DNA from: Porphyra umbilicalis | Lineage: Eukaryota; Rhodophyta; Bangiophyceae; Bangiales; Bangiaceae | NCBI GenBank assembly: GCA_002049455.2 | Contig: KV918845.1 | Span: forward strand, 124,001-188,000 | Length of the DNA stretch: 64,000 nt | Direction: 5' to 3' | Shown here: positions 52,056 through 63,079 of the stretch, one piece after another | Position numbering within the stretch: position 1 is the stretch's first letter | Layout: the number at the start of each line of letters is the position of its first letter | The notes under the pieces: model-generated | The model's input: only the letters and a program-made list of their open reading frames with translations | Told to the model about the DNA's origin: nothing | The model's database searches: none | Translations under genes and position numbers: made by a program

Positions 52056-55000
52056 TCACGGCGGATGCCGCCGATAGCCGCGGTGCGCCGCCGGCGCGTC
52101 TGCCGCTCCGCCGCCGGCACCGGCGCCTCCCCCCGCCGTGTCGGCCGTCTGCTTGATCCGCCGCGGCCGCCACGACGGCGGCGCGCCCCCGCGTGCGGCG
52201 GCGGCCTGGCCGGCGGCCACGGCGGCGGGGCCCCCCTCCCCCGCAGCGGCAGCCCCTCGGTGTGGCACGGCGGCGGGCGCGCCGCCACCGCCGTCGGGCG
52301 GGGACCAGGGCGAGTGGCGTTCGCTCCAAGCTGCCGCCGCCGCGAGCGGCGCGGCAGCCGTCGCCGCCGGCGTGGGACCGCGGACCACCGCCGCGGCCGG
52401 CACGCCCGCTGCCGCCGCCGCCGCGCAAGGACCCACCGCCGGTGCGGCACCGTCTTCCCGTGCCCCCCACCGCGCGCCGCCGCCACCAGTTCCACGGCCG
52501 CCAGGCGGCCCTGCGGCGCGCGGCCCGTCGGCCGGCACCGGTGCCGCCGCGGCGGCGGTCGGTGGGTGGTGCTGATGGGCCATCGCGCGCGCCATCAGCC
52601 GCTTGCGCGGCGCCGCAGGGGCGGTGGGCCGGGGGGGCGCGCCGGCCGCAACGTGGGGCAAGGGGGAGCCCGCCGCGCGGGCCGCACCGGCGGCGGGAGC
52701 GGCCGCGGCCACGACGGGTGACGACAGCGTCCTCGGCGGCAGCGTCTGCGCCAACGGCGGCGGCGTCTGCTGCATCGGACCGATCGGTGGCGGCGTCTGC
52801 GGCGGCTCAGCGGGCGGCAGCCGTAGGCGCGCCGCCCCCAACACCAGCGGAGTCAGTGGTCCATGGGGCGCCCCACTGGTTGGCGAGAGCGTCACCGGCA
52901 CCGGTATCCTCGCAATCGGCAATGTCTCCGCGGGAGATGCCGGTACAGGAGACCCTGCAACCAGAGCCCCCAGAGCAGGAGACCCCGCTGCAGGCGACGC
53001 CGCAGCCAGATACGCCACCACAGAAGATGCCACCGCGGGGTGCGCCTCAGGAAAGCGCCCGTCCACGGGCGGTCGTTCCGCAGGCGACACCGACTCGAGC
53101 GTCGCTGCCGCCCGGGGTACGGCAGCAACAACAGCCGCAGCCGGCGACGGTCTGGTCCGCGCCGCCCGCGGTGCGGGTGCCCACGGTGGTGTTTCCGATG
53201 CAAGTCGACCCGCGGCCGCCCCGGGCGCGGCGGGTGCTGCCGCGCGCCCTGCTGCCGCCGACGCCGTGGCGTCGCCAGCCCCGCCCGCCGGCGGCCGCCA
53301 GCGACGGTACTTCCGCAGTGTCAAAGACGCCGCAGACTGCCCAGTAGTGTCGGGCGTGGGTGCGGCCGCCGCCAACGACGGGGATCCCACCCCTCCCGCA
53401 TCGTCCGCTGGAGGCGGCGGTGGCGATGGCGAGCCACCAGTAAGGGTTCCTGACCAGCGAGACGGGAAGCTCCCCGACCGCCCCAATGCAGCAGCCCGCG
53501 CGCCGCCGCCATCGCCGCTGCCGGCAGAGAGGCGCCGCGCCGCCGCCAGTGCGGCGCCGAGGGATGTCGATGGCGGCGGGACATCCGCAGCAACGGTCGC
53601 CGCCCGCGACGCAGCGCCGACGCCGGTGGCGGCAGCGTCGACGCCGTGCTTGGTCGCGGCGCATCGCGTTGACCGCCGCCGCGTCGGTGCCGCCGGCAAC
53701 GGTGCCACCGGTGACTCTGCGGACGTCGATTCCGCCGGCGACGGCAGGCAAGATGGTCCGTCGCTGGCGGCAGCAGACGACGTCGAAGACAGTTCCGTGG
53801 CGGTAGCCGCCGCGGCGTCACCGACCCCCACCGTGTCCAACGCCGGCCTACCGGCCGCCGGTGCGCGGCGCCCTCCCCCGGCTTGCGCCCCGCGGCCCGC
53901 GCCGAGCGCCGCGCCGCCACGGCCGTATTGACCCTCGTCTGCCGCCGTCGCCGCGCTTGCAGCAACGGCGGCCAGCGCCTGCGCCGCCGCTGACCGCCCC
54001 CGCCTCTGCGGCTGCGATGTTGTAGCCACCTGAAAGGGCGACGCGGCGGCCGCCGTGGCCGCCGCCGTCTCTGCCACCGACGCGGCCACGATCATTCGAA
54101 CCGAGCGGCGCAACGTCGCGGACCCGCGCGTCTCTGAGGGCACGCGCGCGGCGGCGGTGGTCGCTGCCTCGGCGGCCGTGTCCCCCCACCGCGCGGCCGC
54201 GGCGGGCGCCCGATCCGGTGCATCTGCGACCGCGGCCGCGTCCGCCGACGACGCCGGCCGCTTGCGCTTGCGGCGGCGGCGCGCGCCCGCGTCGCCCGCC
54301 GAGTCTGCCGCGTCTGCCGCGTCTGCCGCGTCTGCCGCGTCTGCCGCGTCTGCCGCGTCTGCCGCGTCTGCCGCGTCGTTTCCACCTGCGCCACCGCACC
54401 CGACACTCGACGGCGGCGACCGCCGCGTTGCGGTCGCGTCTGGTGTACCCGACGCGCGCGACCGCCCCCCCCCCCCCGCCGCAAACCGCCCGCCCGCCGT
54501 GCGCGCCTGCCGGGCCCACCGCGTGCGCTTTGCGGGCCGCGGTCGCGCAGGCGCCGCCGGCGAGAGCGTCTTTGGCTCGGGCGTCGCCGCCGAGGGTATC
54601 GCCCGCGGAGGTGTCGTCAGCGGGGGTGTCGACGGCGGGGGCGTGGACGGCGCGGTCGCGGGCGTGGATGGCACCCTCGTCGTCGGTGCGGGTGTGGACG
54701 GCGCCGGCGGGGACGGCGCCTCTTCCCCGCTGGTGGCGCTCCCATCGACCCCCTCGACCCCCCCCCAATCCACACTCGTCGAGCGGCGGCGGCGCGGCAC
54801 CTCCTCCTTCCCGTCGACGCTCCCGCGCGGGTGGGCCCCCCCCTCCGAGCGCCGCCCCTTGCGGCTGCCCCCCGAGGCTGCCGATGCGACGCTGACAGGC
54901 GCAGCCAAAGTCCCCGTCGTGTCTGCCGCCGCCTCGGACGCCGCCGCCTCAGACGCCGCCGCCGAAACGTGGCGTGTGCCCGTCACGTGCTTCCCCGGCG

Positions 55001-55939
55001 GCCGCGCCGGCGGCGGCCTCGGGGGGGCCGCAGCGGCCGCCGCCACTGCCGCTGCCGCTGCCGCGGTCGCGTCGGTGGCGCCGCTGCCACTGGCGGAGAT
55101 CGGCGTGGCCAGAAACTGGCTGAGGGAGCGCAGCGTGTCTGAGGCGGAGCGAGTTGCGGGGAGAGGCGACGAGGCCACCCCCGCCACCATCCCTCCGACG
55201 GCGTCCGCCGCGGCCAAGCCGTCGTCCTCGCCCGCCGCGACGCCGTCGGCGACGGCGGGCGCGTCGGCGGCTGGGCCGACGGGCGCCATCCCCGCGGCGG
55301 GCGGCGGCGCTTGCCGCTCGAGCTGGCGGCAGAGGCGCTCGACGGCGGCCGCCGCGGCCACCGCCGCCGCGGCGGCGGCGGCCGCATTGGGCCGCCCCGC
55401 CGCGTGCGCGCGGCGCGCGCGCGCCGTCTCCCGCGCCGCACGCGTCGCCGCACGCGCCACGGCCGCCGCCGAGACGGGGTGCCCGACGGCGGCGGGCGGT
55501 TGCGGGTGCTCTGGCGGCGGCGGCGGCGGCGGCGCGGGCGGCGGAACGGGCGGTGGGGGGGGAGGGAGCGACCTGCCACCGGATGGCTGCAGAGGCGGGG
55601 GGGGGGGGAGGGGCCCACCCCGTCCACCGCCGCTCGGCGGGGCGGGGGGGGGGGCGGCGCCCTCGCCGCCGACCGCAGGGGTCCGAGGGGGGGGAGGGGG
55701 GGCACCCCCGCCGCGACCCACCGTGCGATTCGGGGGCGGGGGCAGGCGGCCGGCCGGCGGCGGCAGCAGCGGCGGCAGCGGCGGCAGCGGCGGCAGCAGC
55801 GGCGGCGGCGCCACGGCCGCCCCCTCCCCGGCGGCCGTCTGCGCCGCGCGCCCAGGCGGCGTCGCCCGTACCCCCGCTGGTGGGGTCGGCGCCCCCCCCC
55901 CCCCCGACCGAGGGGGCGGTCCCCCTGGCGGCGGCGCCC

Positions 55940-55977
<38 letters not shown>

Positions 55978-57057
55978 CACTCGAGCTGCGGCAGCAGCGG
56001 CGGGGCGCCGCCGAGCGCCGGTGGTGGCCACGGCCCCACCACCACCGCCGGTCGCCGCCCCGTGTCGCCCCGCCCCGAGCCGGCGCGGCGGAGGCGCGCC
56101 ACGTCCGCCACGGCGGCGGCGACGGTCGCCTCGTCGGGGCCGCCGCCGCGGCCCGTGGCGGCCGCGCGGCGCACGCGGGCGCGCAGGCGCGCGACGCGCG
56201 CGGTGAGGCGCGCAAGGCACGCCCCGTAGACGGTGCCGCGCGCGCCGGCGGGCGGGGGCGGGCCGGGGAGCGGCAGGTAGAGAGAGGGGAAGAGGGATCC
56301 CCGTGGCTCCCCGGCTGCCGCGTCGGCAGGCGCTGCGGCGGTCGCCCCCGCCACCGCCCGCGCACCGTCGGAACGGCCTGGGGGGGGGGCCACCGCCGCG
56401 TCTGCGACGGGGCCACCCCGTGCACCGCCCGCCGCCGTTGCCGCGGGGCCGCCGACGCTGCCGTCGATCGAAGCGTCGGCGGCAGCAGCGGGCGGCGCGT
56501 CGCCGGCGGCGGCCGCGTCCGTGGCGGCGGCGCCCCCACGGGCGACCGTGACGAGCGCAGCGGGTGCCGCCGCCGCCGCCGCCGCCGCCGTCGCTGCCGC
56601 CGCCGCCGCCGTCGCGTCGGCCACCGTCACCGCGGGGCCCTCCGGCGCGTCCCCCGTCGCCCCCCCCGCGCGCGCCGCGTCGCCGTCGGCCGGCGGCGCC
56701 GCGCGCGCCGCCGCCGCCGCCGCCGCCGCTGCCGCCGCCCCTCGACCGGCAGGGACACGCGGCGACGGTGGGGCGGGTGGCGGCCACCGGCGCGACAGCG
56801 GCGGCAGTGGCGGCGGGCAGGCGGCGGCGGCGGGGGCGGCGGCGGCGGCTGCCGCGCCCCCCCACGCCAACCCCCCCATCGCCCCGACGGGTGGGACGGC
56901 CCCCCCCCACCCGCTGCCGGGGGGTGGGGCGCCGCGCGCGCCGCTGCCGCCAGCGGCCGCCGACGCCCCCCCTCTGGCGCCCCGTCGAGCGGGCGCCCCC
57001 CCCCCCCCCCGTGCGCGCTCGGCGGCGGGGTGCGGCCGCCCCTGGGGACCCCCGGCG

Positions 57058-57094
<37 letters not shown>

Positions 57095-57797
57095 GGCGGC
57101 CGCCCGCTGCGCCGCCCGCCATGCGCGCGGCGGCGGCGGCGGGGAGATGCACGGGGGGGGGGGTGGGGAGGGGGGGCGCCGCCGCCGCGACGGGCGGGAC
57201 GCAGGGGCCCCCACACGGGGGGGGGTCGGCCGGCTGCCGGGGACCCGCCACGCACCGCCCGCCCGCCGCGGCGCGCGACGCCGCGGCGCAACGGCGGCGG
57301 CGGGGGCGGCACGCGGCGACGCGGCACGCGGGCGGTCGACGCTGCAGAGGAGGGGGGAGGGGGGCGGGGAGCGGCACGGTGGGGGGACGCGTCGCCAACC
57401 GGCGCCCGCGCGCCGCCGCGCGTCGGCGGCGACCCCGACGCGTTTGGCAATGACGGCGGGGGCGGCGGGGCGCGGCGGCGCGCGCGCGGCGCGCGCGCGC
57501 CGCGCGCACGCGCGCCGCGCGGCGGCCGGCGCGCCGCGCGACGCGCCGCGCCGGAGCCGCCGCCGCCGCCGCCGCCGGCGGGTCTCGCGAGCGGGGCCCG
57601 CTGGTAAGCGGGTGCCGCGTCGGCCGACGCGTCGGCCGACGCCCGGGCGGGCGCTGTTGGTGGGCGGATGGGGGCGCCCCCCCGGGGGGGGGGGGACGCG
57701 GGGCGCCGGGGGGGGCGCCCCCATCCGCCAGTTGGCCCCCCCCCCCGGGGGGGGGGGACGCGGGGCGCCGGGGGGGGGGGGCCAACTCCCCCGCCAA
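52056..57797 (-). CDS. Very long Ala/Pro/Arg-rich open frame, probable disordered nuclear protein
   Basis: 1,913 codons without a stop in extremely GC-rich DNA. Other frames on both strands are also long here, so the open length alone is weak evidence. I favour this frame because it has Ser/Thr/acidic stretches and clusters unlike its shadows: SVDWGGVEGVDGSATSGEEAPSPP, PAKRTRWARQARTAGGRF, ARRRRKRKRP and TLRKYRRWRPP. It also has a short helical segment, YGACLARLTARVARLRARV. Basic clusters suggest nuclear targeting. An AAD repeat at about 54300-54375 comes from a nine-copy hexamer. The true start is uncertain: the first several hundred codons are low complexity, and 57121 is a possible later start. 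No domain was recognised. Confidence 0.4.
54300..54376. repeat. 9-bp tandem repeat (GTCTGCCGC)
   Basis: About eight perfect consecutive copies encode Ala-Ala-Asp on the minus strand. Confidence 0.9.
57664..57787. repeat. Two adjacent G/C-run hairpins sharing a direct repeat
   Basis: GCGGATGGGGGCGCC (57664) is inverse to the sequence ending at 57728, and AGTTGGCCCCCCC (57730) is inverse to that ending at 57787. Between the arms of each lies the same GGGACGCGGGGCGCCGGG core. Confidence 0.8.
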
Positions 57798-57879
57798 AAC
57801 GCAATGTCAGTGCCCCACCAAGCCTTTGGGCGGCGGCAGCGGGCGCGCCCGCGCCGCCCACCACCCCCCCACACACCCC

Positions 57880-58682
57880 TAAAGGTCTATTCCATGCATT
57901 AAGGCGCATAAGGAAAGGGTTTTCTCTGCTGTTCTAGACTTTTTTTAACCATGAGAAGTAAACAGAACTGGTCTCCGTGGCATGGGTACTCAAGGAAAAA
58001 AGACTAGGCGCTCAAAGGATCTTGTAGCGCTGAGATACACCTCGGTGTTTCTCTGTCCCTCCAGAATCGCGCCGTTTTCTTCGTCTCTGCCGATCCAGAA
58101 CTGGCTCTGACCAACTTCTGATGCAAGACACGTATTGATTCGATCTGGCATCCCATGGAAATGCACTTTCTCTCGGCCGGCTACGAGCATCACCTGCCCC
58201 CCACCACCACAGCCCATGTTGACCAACGGCCACACATGTCGCCCAGACTTCCCCGCATCACCGATGACACGCATTTTGTTGCCTAGCCGCGTCGAGTTAC
58301 CGCCTGCAGCGTCATCAGCGGGCCATTTATTCCACAAAAAGGCGTTCAAGACAACGGTGGGATGCAAGGAAAAACGTCTGTCTCTCAAGCCTATTGTCGT
58401 CGCCGCCTGAAAGTGCGTCATAACAAAGCTGATGAAGTACAGCCGTTGTCTCAAAAACCTCGCACGCCAACTGTTGCACCACTCTAACAAATCGGCCTCT
58501 GCGACCCCGTGAAGGCCGATTTGTCAGAGTGGTGCAACAGTTGGCGTGCGAGGTTTTTGAGAGAACGGCTGTAGGCTCCAGGATGCGTCCATGCGGAGCG
58601 TCAACGCTCCATCCATTGCCGAGTTCTGTGCGCGCCAATATGAGTCGCGCTCATGCGCCTTAATGCGTGGAATCGACCTTTA
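57880..58682. mobile_element. 799-bp TIR element carrying a nested foldback MITE
   Basis: AAGGTCTATTCCATGCATTA at 57882 and the inverse of 58680 inward (AAGGTCGATTCCACGCATTA) form terminal inverted repeats with about 90% identity over 32 bp, flanked by TA (57880-57881 and 58681-58682). The same terminal family bounds 31894-32647. The 132-bp foldback at 58440-58571 sits inside with its own TA flanks, so it arrived later. A 166-codon minus-strand frame inside is not recognised. Confidence 0.8.
58438..58573. mobile_element. 132-bp foldback MITE, copy 2
   Basis: 58440-58571 is the same palindrome as 11030-11161, inverted relative to it as shown by the loop. Two mismatches lie between its arms. 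TA flanks are at 58438-58439 and 58572-58573. Confidence 0.9.
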
Positions 58683-58683
58683 G

Positions 58684-60348
58684 ATCAGGGCGGACATCTG
58701 GGTTGGACACGTTTCACTTTATTCTGACACCACGTGGTATTTGGTCTCAACGGAAGGCGACACAGCCCGCTGCTGCGGGGTTGCGAATGACCCCGTTCAG
58801 CACAACTTCAGCACGCGTACTTTTTGCCGAGGAGAGGTCACCTGTAGTATACAGGTCACCTAGTATGCGGGACCATCGTCGGGACCATAGTACTCTTCCT
58901 TATTTTTTTCGTGCTGACATATATACTTTTTGTCCCCCCTCTTTGCTTTCTTTGTTACAGTCTTAACACGCCTAGTTAAGGTGGCTCTTTTGGATCTGAA
59001 AGCTGCAACAGCTTTACACAAATTGTATCCAAGTCCTGCGAATCCTGTGTGCGCCTGGGAGGCTGTCACGGGCACTCGAGGTGGAAGTGACAAATTGCGC
59101 AGTCGTCTTGCTCGCCGGCACGCCGACCTGTTGCAAGATCGCCGCATTCGGGGTCCTTCGTCATCTCTGCCACTGCATGGGCACCCTCCCACCACCCCCT
59201 CCTCGTACACACCTGTACGGACGTGATACCTGGTTGGCCCAAAACCCTGGTGGAGCGGCGGTGCTCATGAGCCATGTTGTCCGGTGGCAGAGGACAGTAA
59301 GAGTGCTCTGAGCCACTTCTGCACGTTGTCAATTACCCGTGGGGCGTTTGACGAGAACACATATTCCCCTGCGTCTGAGCGCACGGCTATGATCCCCACT
59401 CAGAGCTGGTTCGAACAGTGTGAAGAGTCCCCATGCAACCGATACTACCTTGGTCAGAAAACGACAGTGATGCCAACCACTCCCCACGAGCATTGACCGT
59501 GTGATTACGATCAAGATAATTCAGCAGTCACTTCGTGCAACACAAGAGCCTTGTTCGTGTGTTGCGCTCTCATTGGTCCTTCGGGAGAAACAATCAGAAG
59601 CGGGTTTCGTGCCGCGAATGTCTCTCGTTCTTGTGTCGCACGTTCATTGGTCCCGACAGCTATTCCGCCACAGAGAGTGCTGTATATTCGGCTTTGGCCG
59701 ACAGCCGTCTTTGCAGCCAATAGAACTTCTTCATTTGGAATCTGACCCAATGAGATGGCCATAATCCAAAAGAGCCGCTCAGGGGGGTCTTAACTAGGCG
59801 TGGTCCGGGTTCAGCTTGTTCTTCGTGATGATGGGCCTGCCTACGTGTGCCTTGGGTGTGAGAATGCTTTCCTACGTCCAGGGACTCGGGCGGACGAATG
59901 GCGGTCAGCCGTGCGGTGTGGCATGGTCGGCGACACGACAGCGTGGGACTTGGAGCGTCAGCCGCAGTTTGCCGAAGGCTTTTCAGAGTACCAGTGAGAA
60001 ATCGTGGCTCGGATGGCGCGCTGAGCCACTGTTCAAGCGGGTCGGGTGACGAGAGGTCCACAAATCGCCGTTGGTAGCCACGAGCGCGTGACACGGTTCG
60101 GAAGCTGTCAGATATGCAAAATATTTCGTATCCACCAATGAGAGTCTGAGAACCGCTCGTGTCCGCTTCTGAGGATCTCAACTAGGGGTGCACACCGCCC
60201 CGTGCTCGTAGCGTGCGTGGCCGACGCCCACAAAAAAAAAAAATCAAGCTGCGCTCAATTGCCCTCCCGCCGTCGCCGCTCGTCACCCTTAACGCTTGCC
60301 GGCGCCCTCCCGCGCCCCCCCACGCCACCCCCCCCCCCCCCCCCGCCC
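58684..60348. other. Intergenic, no gene supported
   Basis: Balanced composition. Frames up to 173 codons (59660-60181, minus) show no recognisable motif. A short A run lies at about 60231-60242. Confidence 0.4.
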
Positions 60349-61404
60349 TCACCGCACCAGCCGCCGGAGCGCCGCGGCCGGGCGGAGCTTGGCCACATCC
60401 CCCACCAACACCACCGTGGAGAGCAGCAGCAGCAGCAGCAGCGCCGTGCGGTTGACGCCCTCCTGCACCCGCCGGTCGACGGGGCGCCCGCGCACCGCCT
60501 CAATCGCCAAAAACGCCAGCTGCCCCCCGTCGAGCGCCGGCAGCGGCAGTGCGTTGAGCATTGCCAGGTGGAGGCTAATGACCGCCCCAAACGCGAGCAG
60601 CGCCGCCGCGTCGGTGCGCGCCAAGTCGGCGCCCATCGACACGAGGGCGACGGGCCCTGCATAGGCGGCGGGGGACCACGAGCGGCGGCGGGGGATGAGG
60701 CCGCCGGCCGTTTGGGCGGCGAGGCGGCGGAATTCCGCGTGCGCGGCGCCAATGCCCGCGCGCCCGCCCGGCGGCCGCACCCGCCGCACGACCGCGTTGG
60801 GCGACAGCCGCACGCCGAGGGCGGCTTGCCCCGACGCTGCGCTGACCGCGGGCGTCACCCGCAGCCGCAGCCGCCGCACGGGCGGCGCGGCAGCCGGCGT
60901 GCCCGGGGGGGGGGGGACGTCGACGGCGCAGCGCCGCCCGGCGGCGGCGGTGACCGCGCCGCCGACGCGGCCGGCGGCGGTGCTCGGCGGAGGAGGTCGA
61001 GCGTCAGCGGCGCGCCGCGCCCCCCCCGGATCGCCGCGGCGAGCACCGCCGCCGAGTCCAACCCCGCCGCCACCCCCACCCCGTCGACGGCAACGATCAC
61101 GTCGCCCGGGCGCACGCCCGCGGCGGCGCCCGCGCAGCGGTCGTCGACGAGCGCGGACACGACCACCCCCGGGAGCGGGTGCGTGACGGGCACGCCCGCG
61201 CCGAGCACCGACGCCACCACCGCCCCATACGCGAGGACCACGTTGGCCACAACCCCCGCCGAGAGGACGAGCGCCCGGTGCGCCACGGGCCGGTTTTGCA
61301 GCAAGTCGGGGTCGTCTGCGGCAATGGGCGGCTGGGGGGGGGGGGGGGGGGTGCGCGCCGCGGGGGGGCCCCGCCCTCGACCCCACCCCCGCCGCCGCCG
61401 CCGA

Positions 61405-61435
<31 letters not shown>

Positions 61436-62087
61436 CGTGGCCGCCCCTGCCGCGGCGGCGGCCGCCGGGGCGGGTGCACCGACGGCGGGCCGCCCCTCGC
61501 CCCCCCCCCCCGCCCCCCCCCAACGTCGGGAAACGCCACATAGCCGCCGAGGGGCAACGCGCGGAGGGCAAACTCCGTCCCCCCCCCCGGGGCGTCCACG
61601 ACGCGAGCTTGGGCCCAAAGCCGACGGAAAAGGCGGCCACGCGGATGCCCTGCGCCCGCGCCGCGAGGTAGTGACCCCCCTCGTGGACGACAATGACGAC
61701 GCCGAGCAGCGCCACGCCCGTCAGCGTCGACGCGGCGGCGGTGGCGGCGGCTGCAACGGCCGACGCGGCGGCGCCCACAAGGGCGGGGAGGGCCGCCACA
61801 AGGGCGGACGCGGCGGCGGCCGGTGGGGGCTGACTTGGGGGGGGGGACCACCGGGGGGGGGGGGGGGGGGACCGCAGGGGGGAACCCCCGCCCCACCGCC
61901 GCGCCGCCGCGCCGCGGCGGGGGGGCGCCGCCGCCCGCCCGCGCGCCGACCGGCGGTCGGGCCGCCGCGCGCCGCGCGTCGGGAGCGACGGCGGCGGCGC
62001 AAAGAGGGCGCACGCGGCGGCGCACCGCCGTGGCGGGCGGCCGCCGCCGGGGGCGGGGGGCCCCGCCCCCGCCGTCGGCCGCGTCAT
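60349..62087 (-). CDS. Site-2 protease (M50, RseP/ARASP-like) with PDZ domain; four apparent homopolymer frameshifts
   Basis: Predicted membrane-embedded zinc metalloprotease that cuts substrates within the bilayer. The N-terminus is Arg/Ala/Pro-rich and could be a plastid transit peptide. A hydrophobic segment then leads into HEGGH (about residue 135, zinc-binding HExxH), followed by RVAAFSVGFGPKL and FALRALPLGGYV, both typical of the bacterial/plastid RseP group. After a low-complexity stretch come DDPDLLQNRPVAHRALVLSAGVVANVVLA and a PDZ-like region with GVRPGDVIVAVDG. The C-terminus has LPLPALDGG (third zinc ligand motif) and a last membrane helix. The frame steps back one base at each of the C/G runs at 61579-61588, 61500-61521, 61334-61351 and 60905-60916. 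All four mean one missing base, so I read this as an intact gene of about 580 residues with sequencing undercalls. Confidence 0.82.
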
Positions 62088-63079
62088 GGCCGCACGCGCG
62101 GCGGGCGCGGGCGGGCCGGCCGGCCGCCGCCGGGCGCGCCGAGGCAGCAGGCGCCGTGGCCGCCGGTCGTTGGGGTACTCAGGTGGGCAAAAAAAAAAAG
62201 AAAAAGGCAGACAGCGTCACAGGAGCAGCCGCGAGGAGGACGCGCCGACGGTCGCACCGCGCGCCGTCGGCGTGGCGACGGTGGGGGCGTGGGGGGGGGG
62301 GGTGGGGGGGGAGGGCACCGCCGACGGTGCCGCGCCGCGACGCTGCCAGGCCGCACGGCAGCGTGCGGCGGGAGCGCGGGCCGACCTGGCGCCGTGGTCG
62401 TCGGACTTGTCCGGTGTTGGCCAGTCGGATCCATCGGGACAATTTGACGGGAGCGTGGAATCTGGATACACTGGACCGCGCTCAGTGAAAAGTGCATTCA
62501 ATTGGTGGCTGTGAGCGCAGACGGGCGTGTGACACTTCTCGACCGGACCCCCCCCCACCCCCTCAGAGTGACAGAAACGGCCACTTGCGATCTGCTCCCC
62601 GGGCACCCCCCCCCCCCCCCCGCCCCGAAAACGGGTCGTGCCGAGCCGCCTGCCGTGCGCCCGCTCGACGCGCCGGCCGCTTGCGCGCGCGCCCCCGCCG
62701 CGGCTGGGCGGCTGCCACAGCCCGGCCGCGCGGCTGTCGGCGTGCGGCCGGCGGCGGCGGCCGTGCCCGACCGTCGCCCCGCGGGTGCTCCCTCGAGCCG
62801 CCGCCGCCCGCCGGCCGCCCCGCCCGCGCCGGCCGCCACCACCCGCCCGCCGTCCGTCCCGCGAGGCGCTTGTGTGTCGGCCGCGCGCCGCCGCTGCTGC
62901 GGCGACCGGCGGGTCGGCGCGCCCGCCGGTGGGCGTCTCCCCACGCCCGGCCGCCCGGCGGCGCGGCGCGCCGTCGGCCGGCGCCCGCGCGGGACCCCCC
63001 CCGCCGCGCAGACGCGCGCAGGCGGCGGCGCCCCCCGCCCCCCCCCCCCCCCCCCCCCCTTGTTCCGCGTGTCGCCGCC
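62088..63079. other. GC-rich divergent intergenic region
   Basis: Lies between the starts of the site-2 protease (minus) and the transporter (plus), so it probably holds both promoters. It contains an A run at about 62188-62198 and several C runs. I cannot identify specific sites. Confidence 0.4.

Noticed and set aside
54055-56229. 724-codon plus-strand frame opposite the long minus-strand frame
   Set aside because: Ala/Pro/Arg low complexity produced by the GC-rich complement; it has no motif and is a shadow of the favoured frame.
54949-57909. 986-codon minus-strand and 863-codon plus-strand frames over the same DNA
   Set aside because: Almost pure Arg/Gly/Pro/Ala. Stops are rare at this GC content, so openness is uninformative.
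58655-58690. Shared C-terminal peptide (KVDSTH-stop) as a transposase tail common to 32.6 and 58.7 kb
   Set aside because: It is the translation of the shared terminal inverted repeat, not a conserved protein end.
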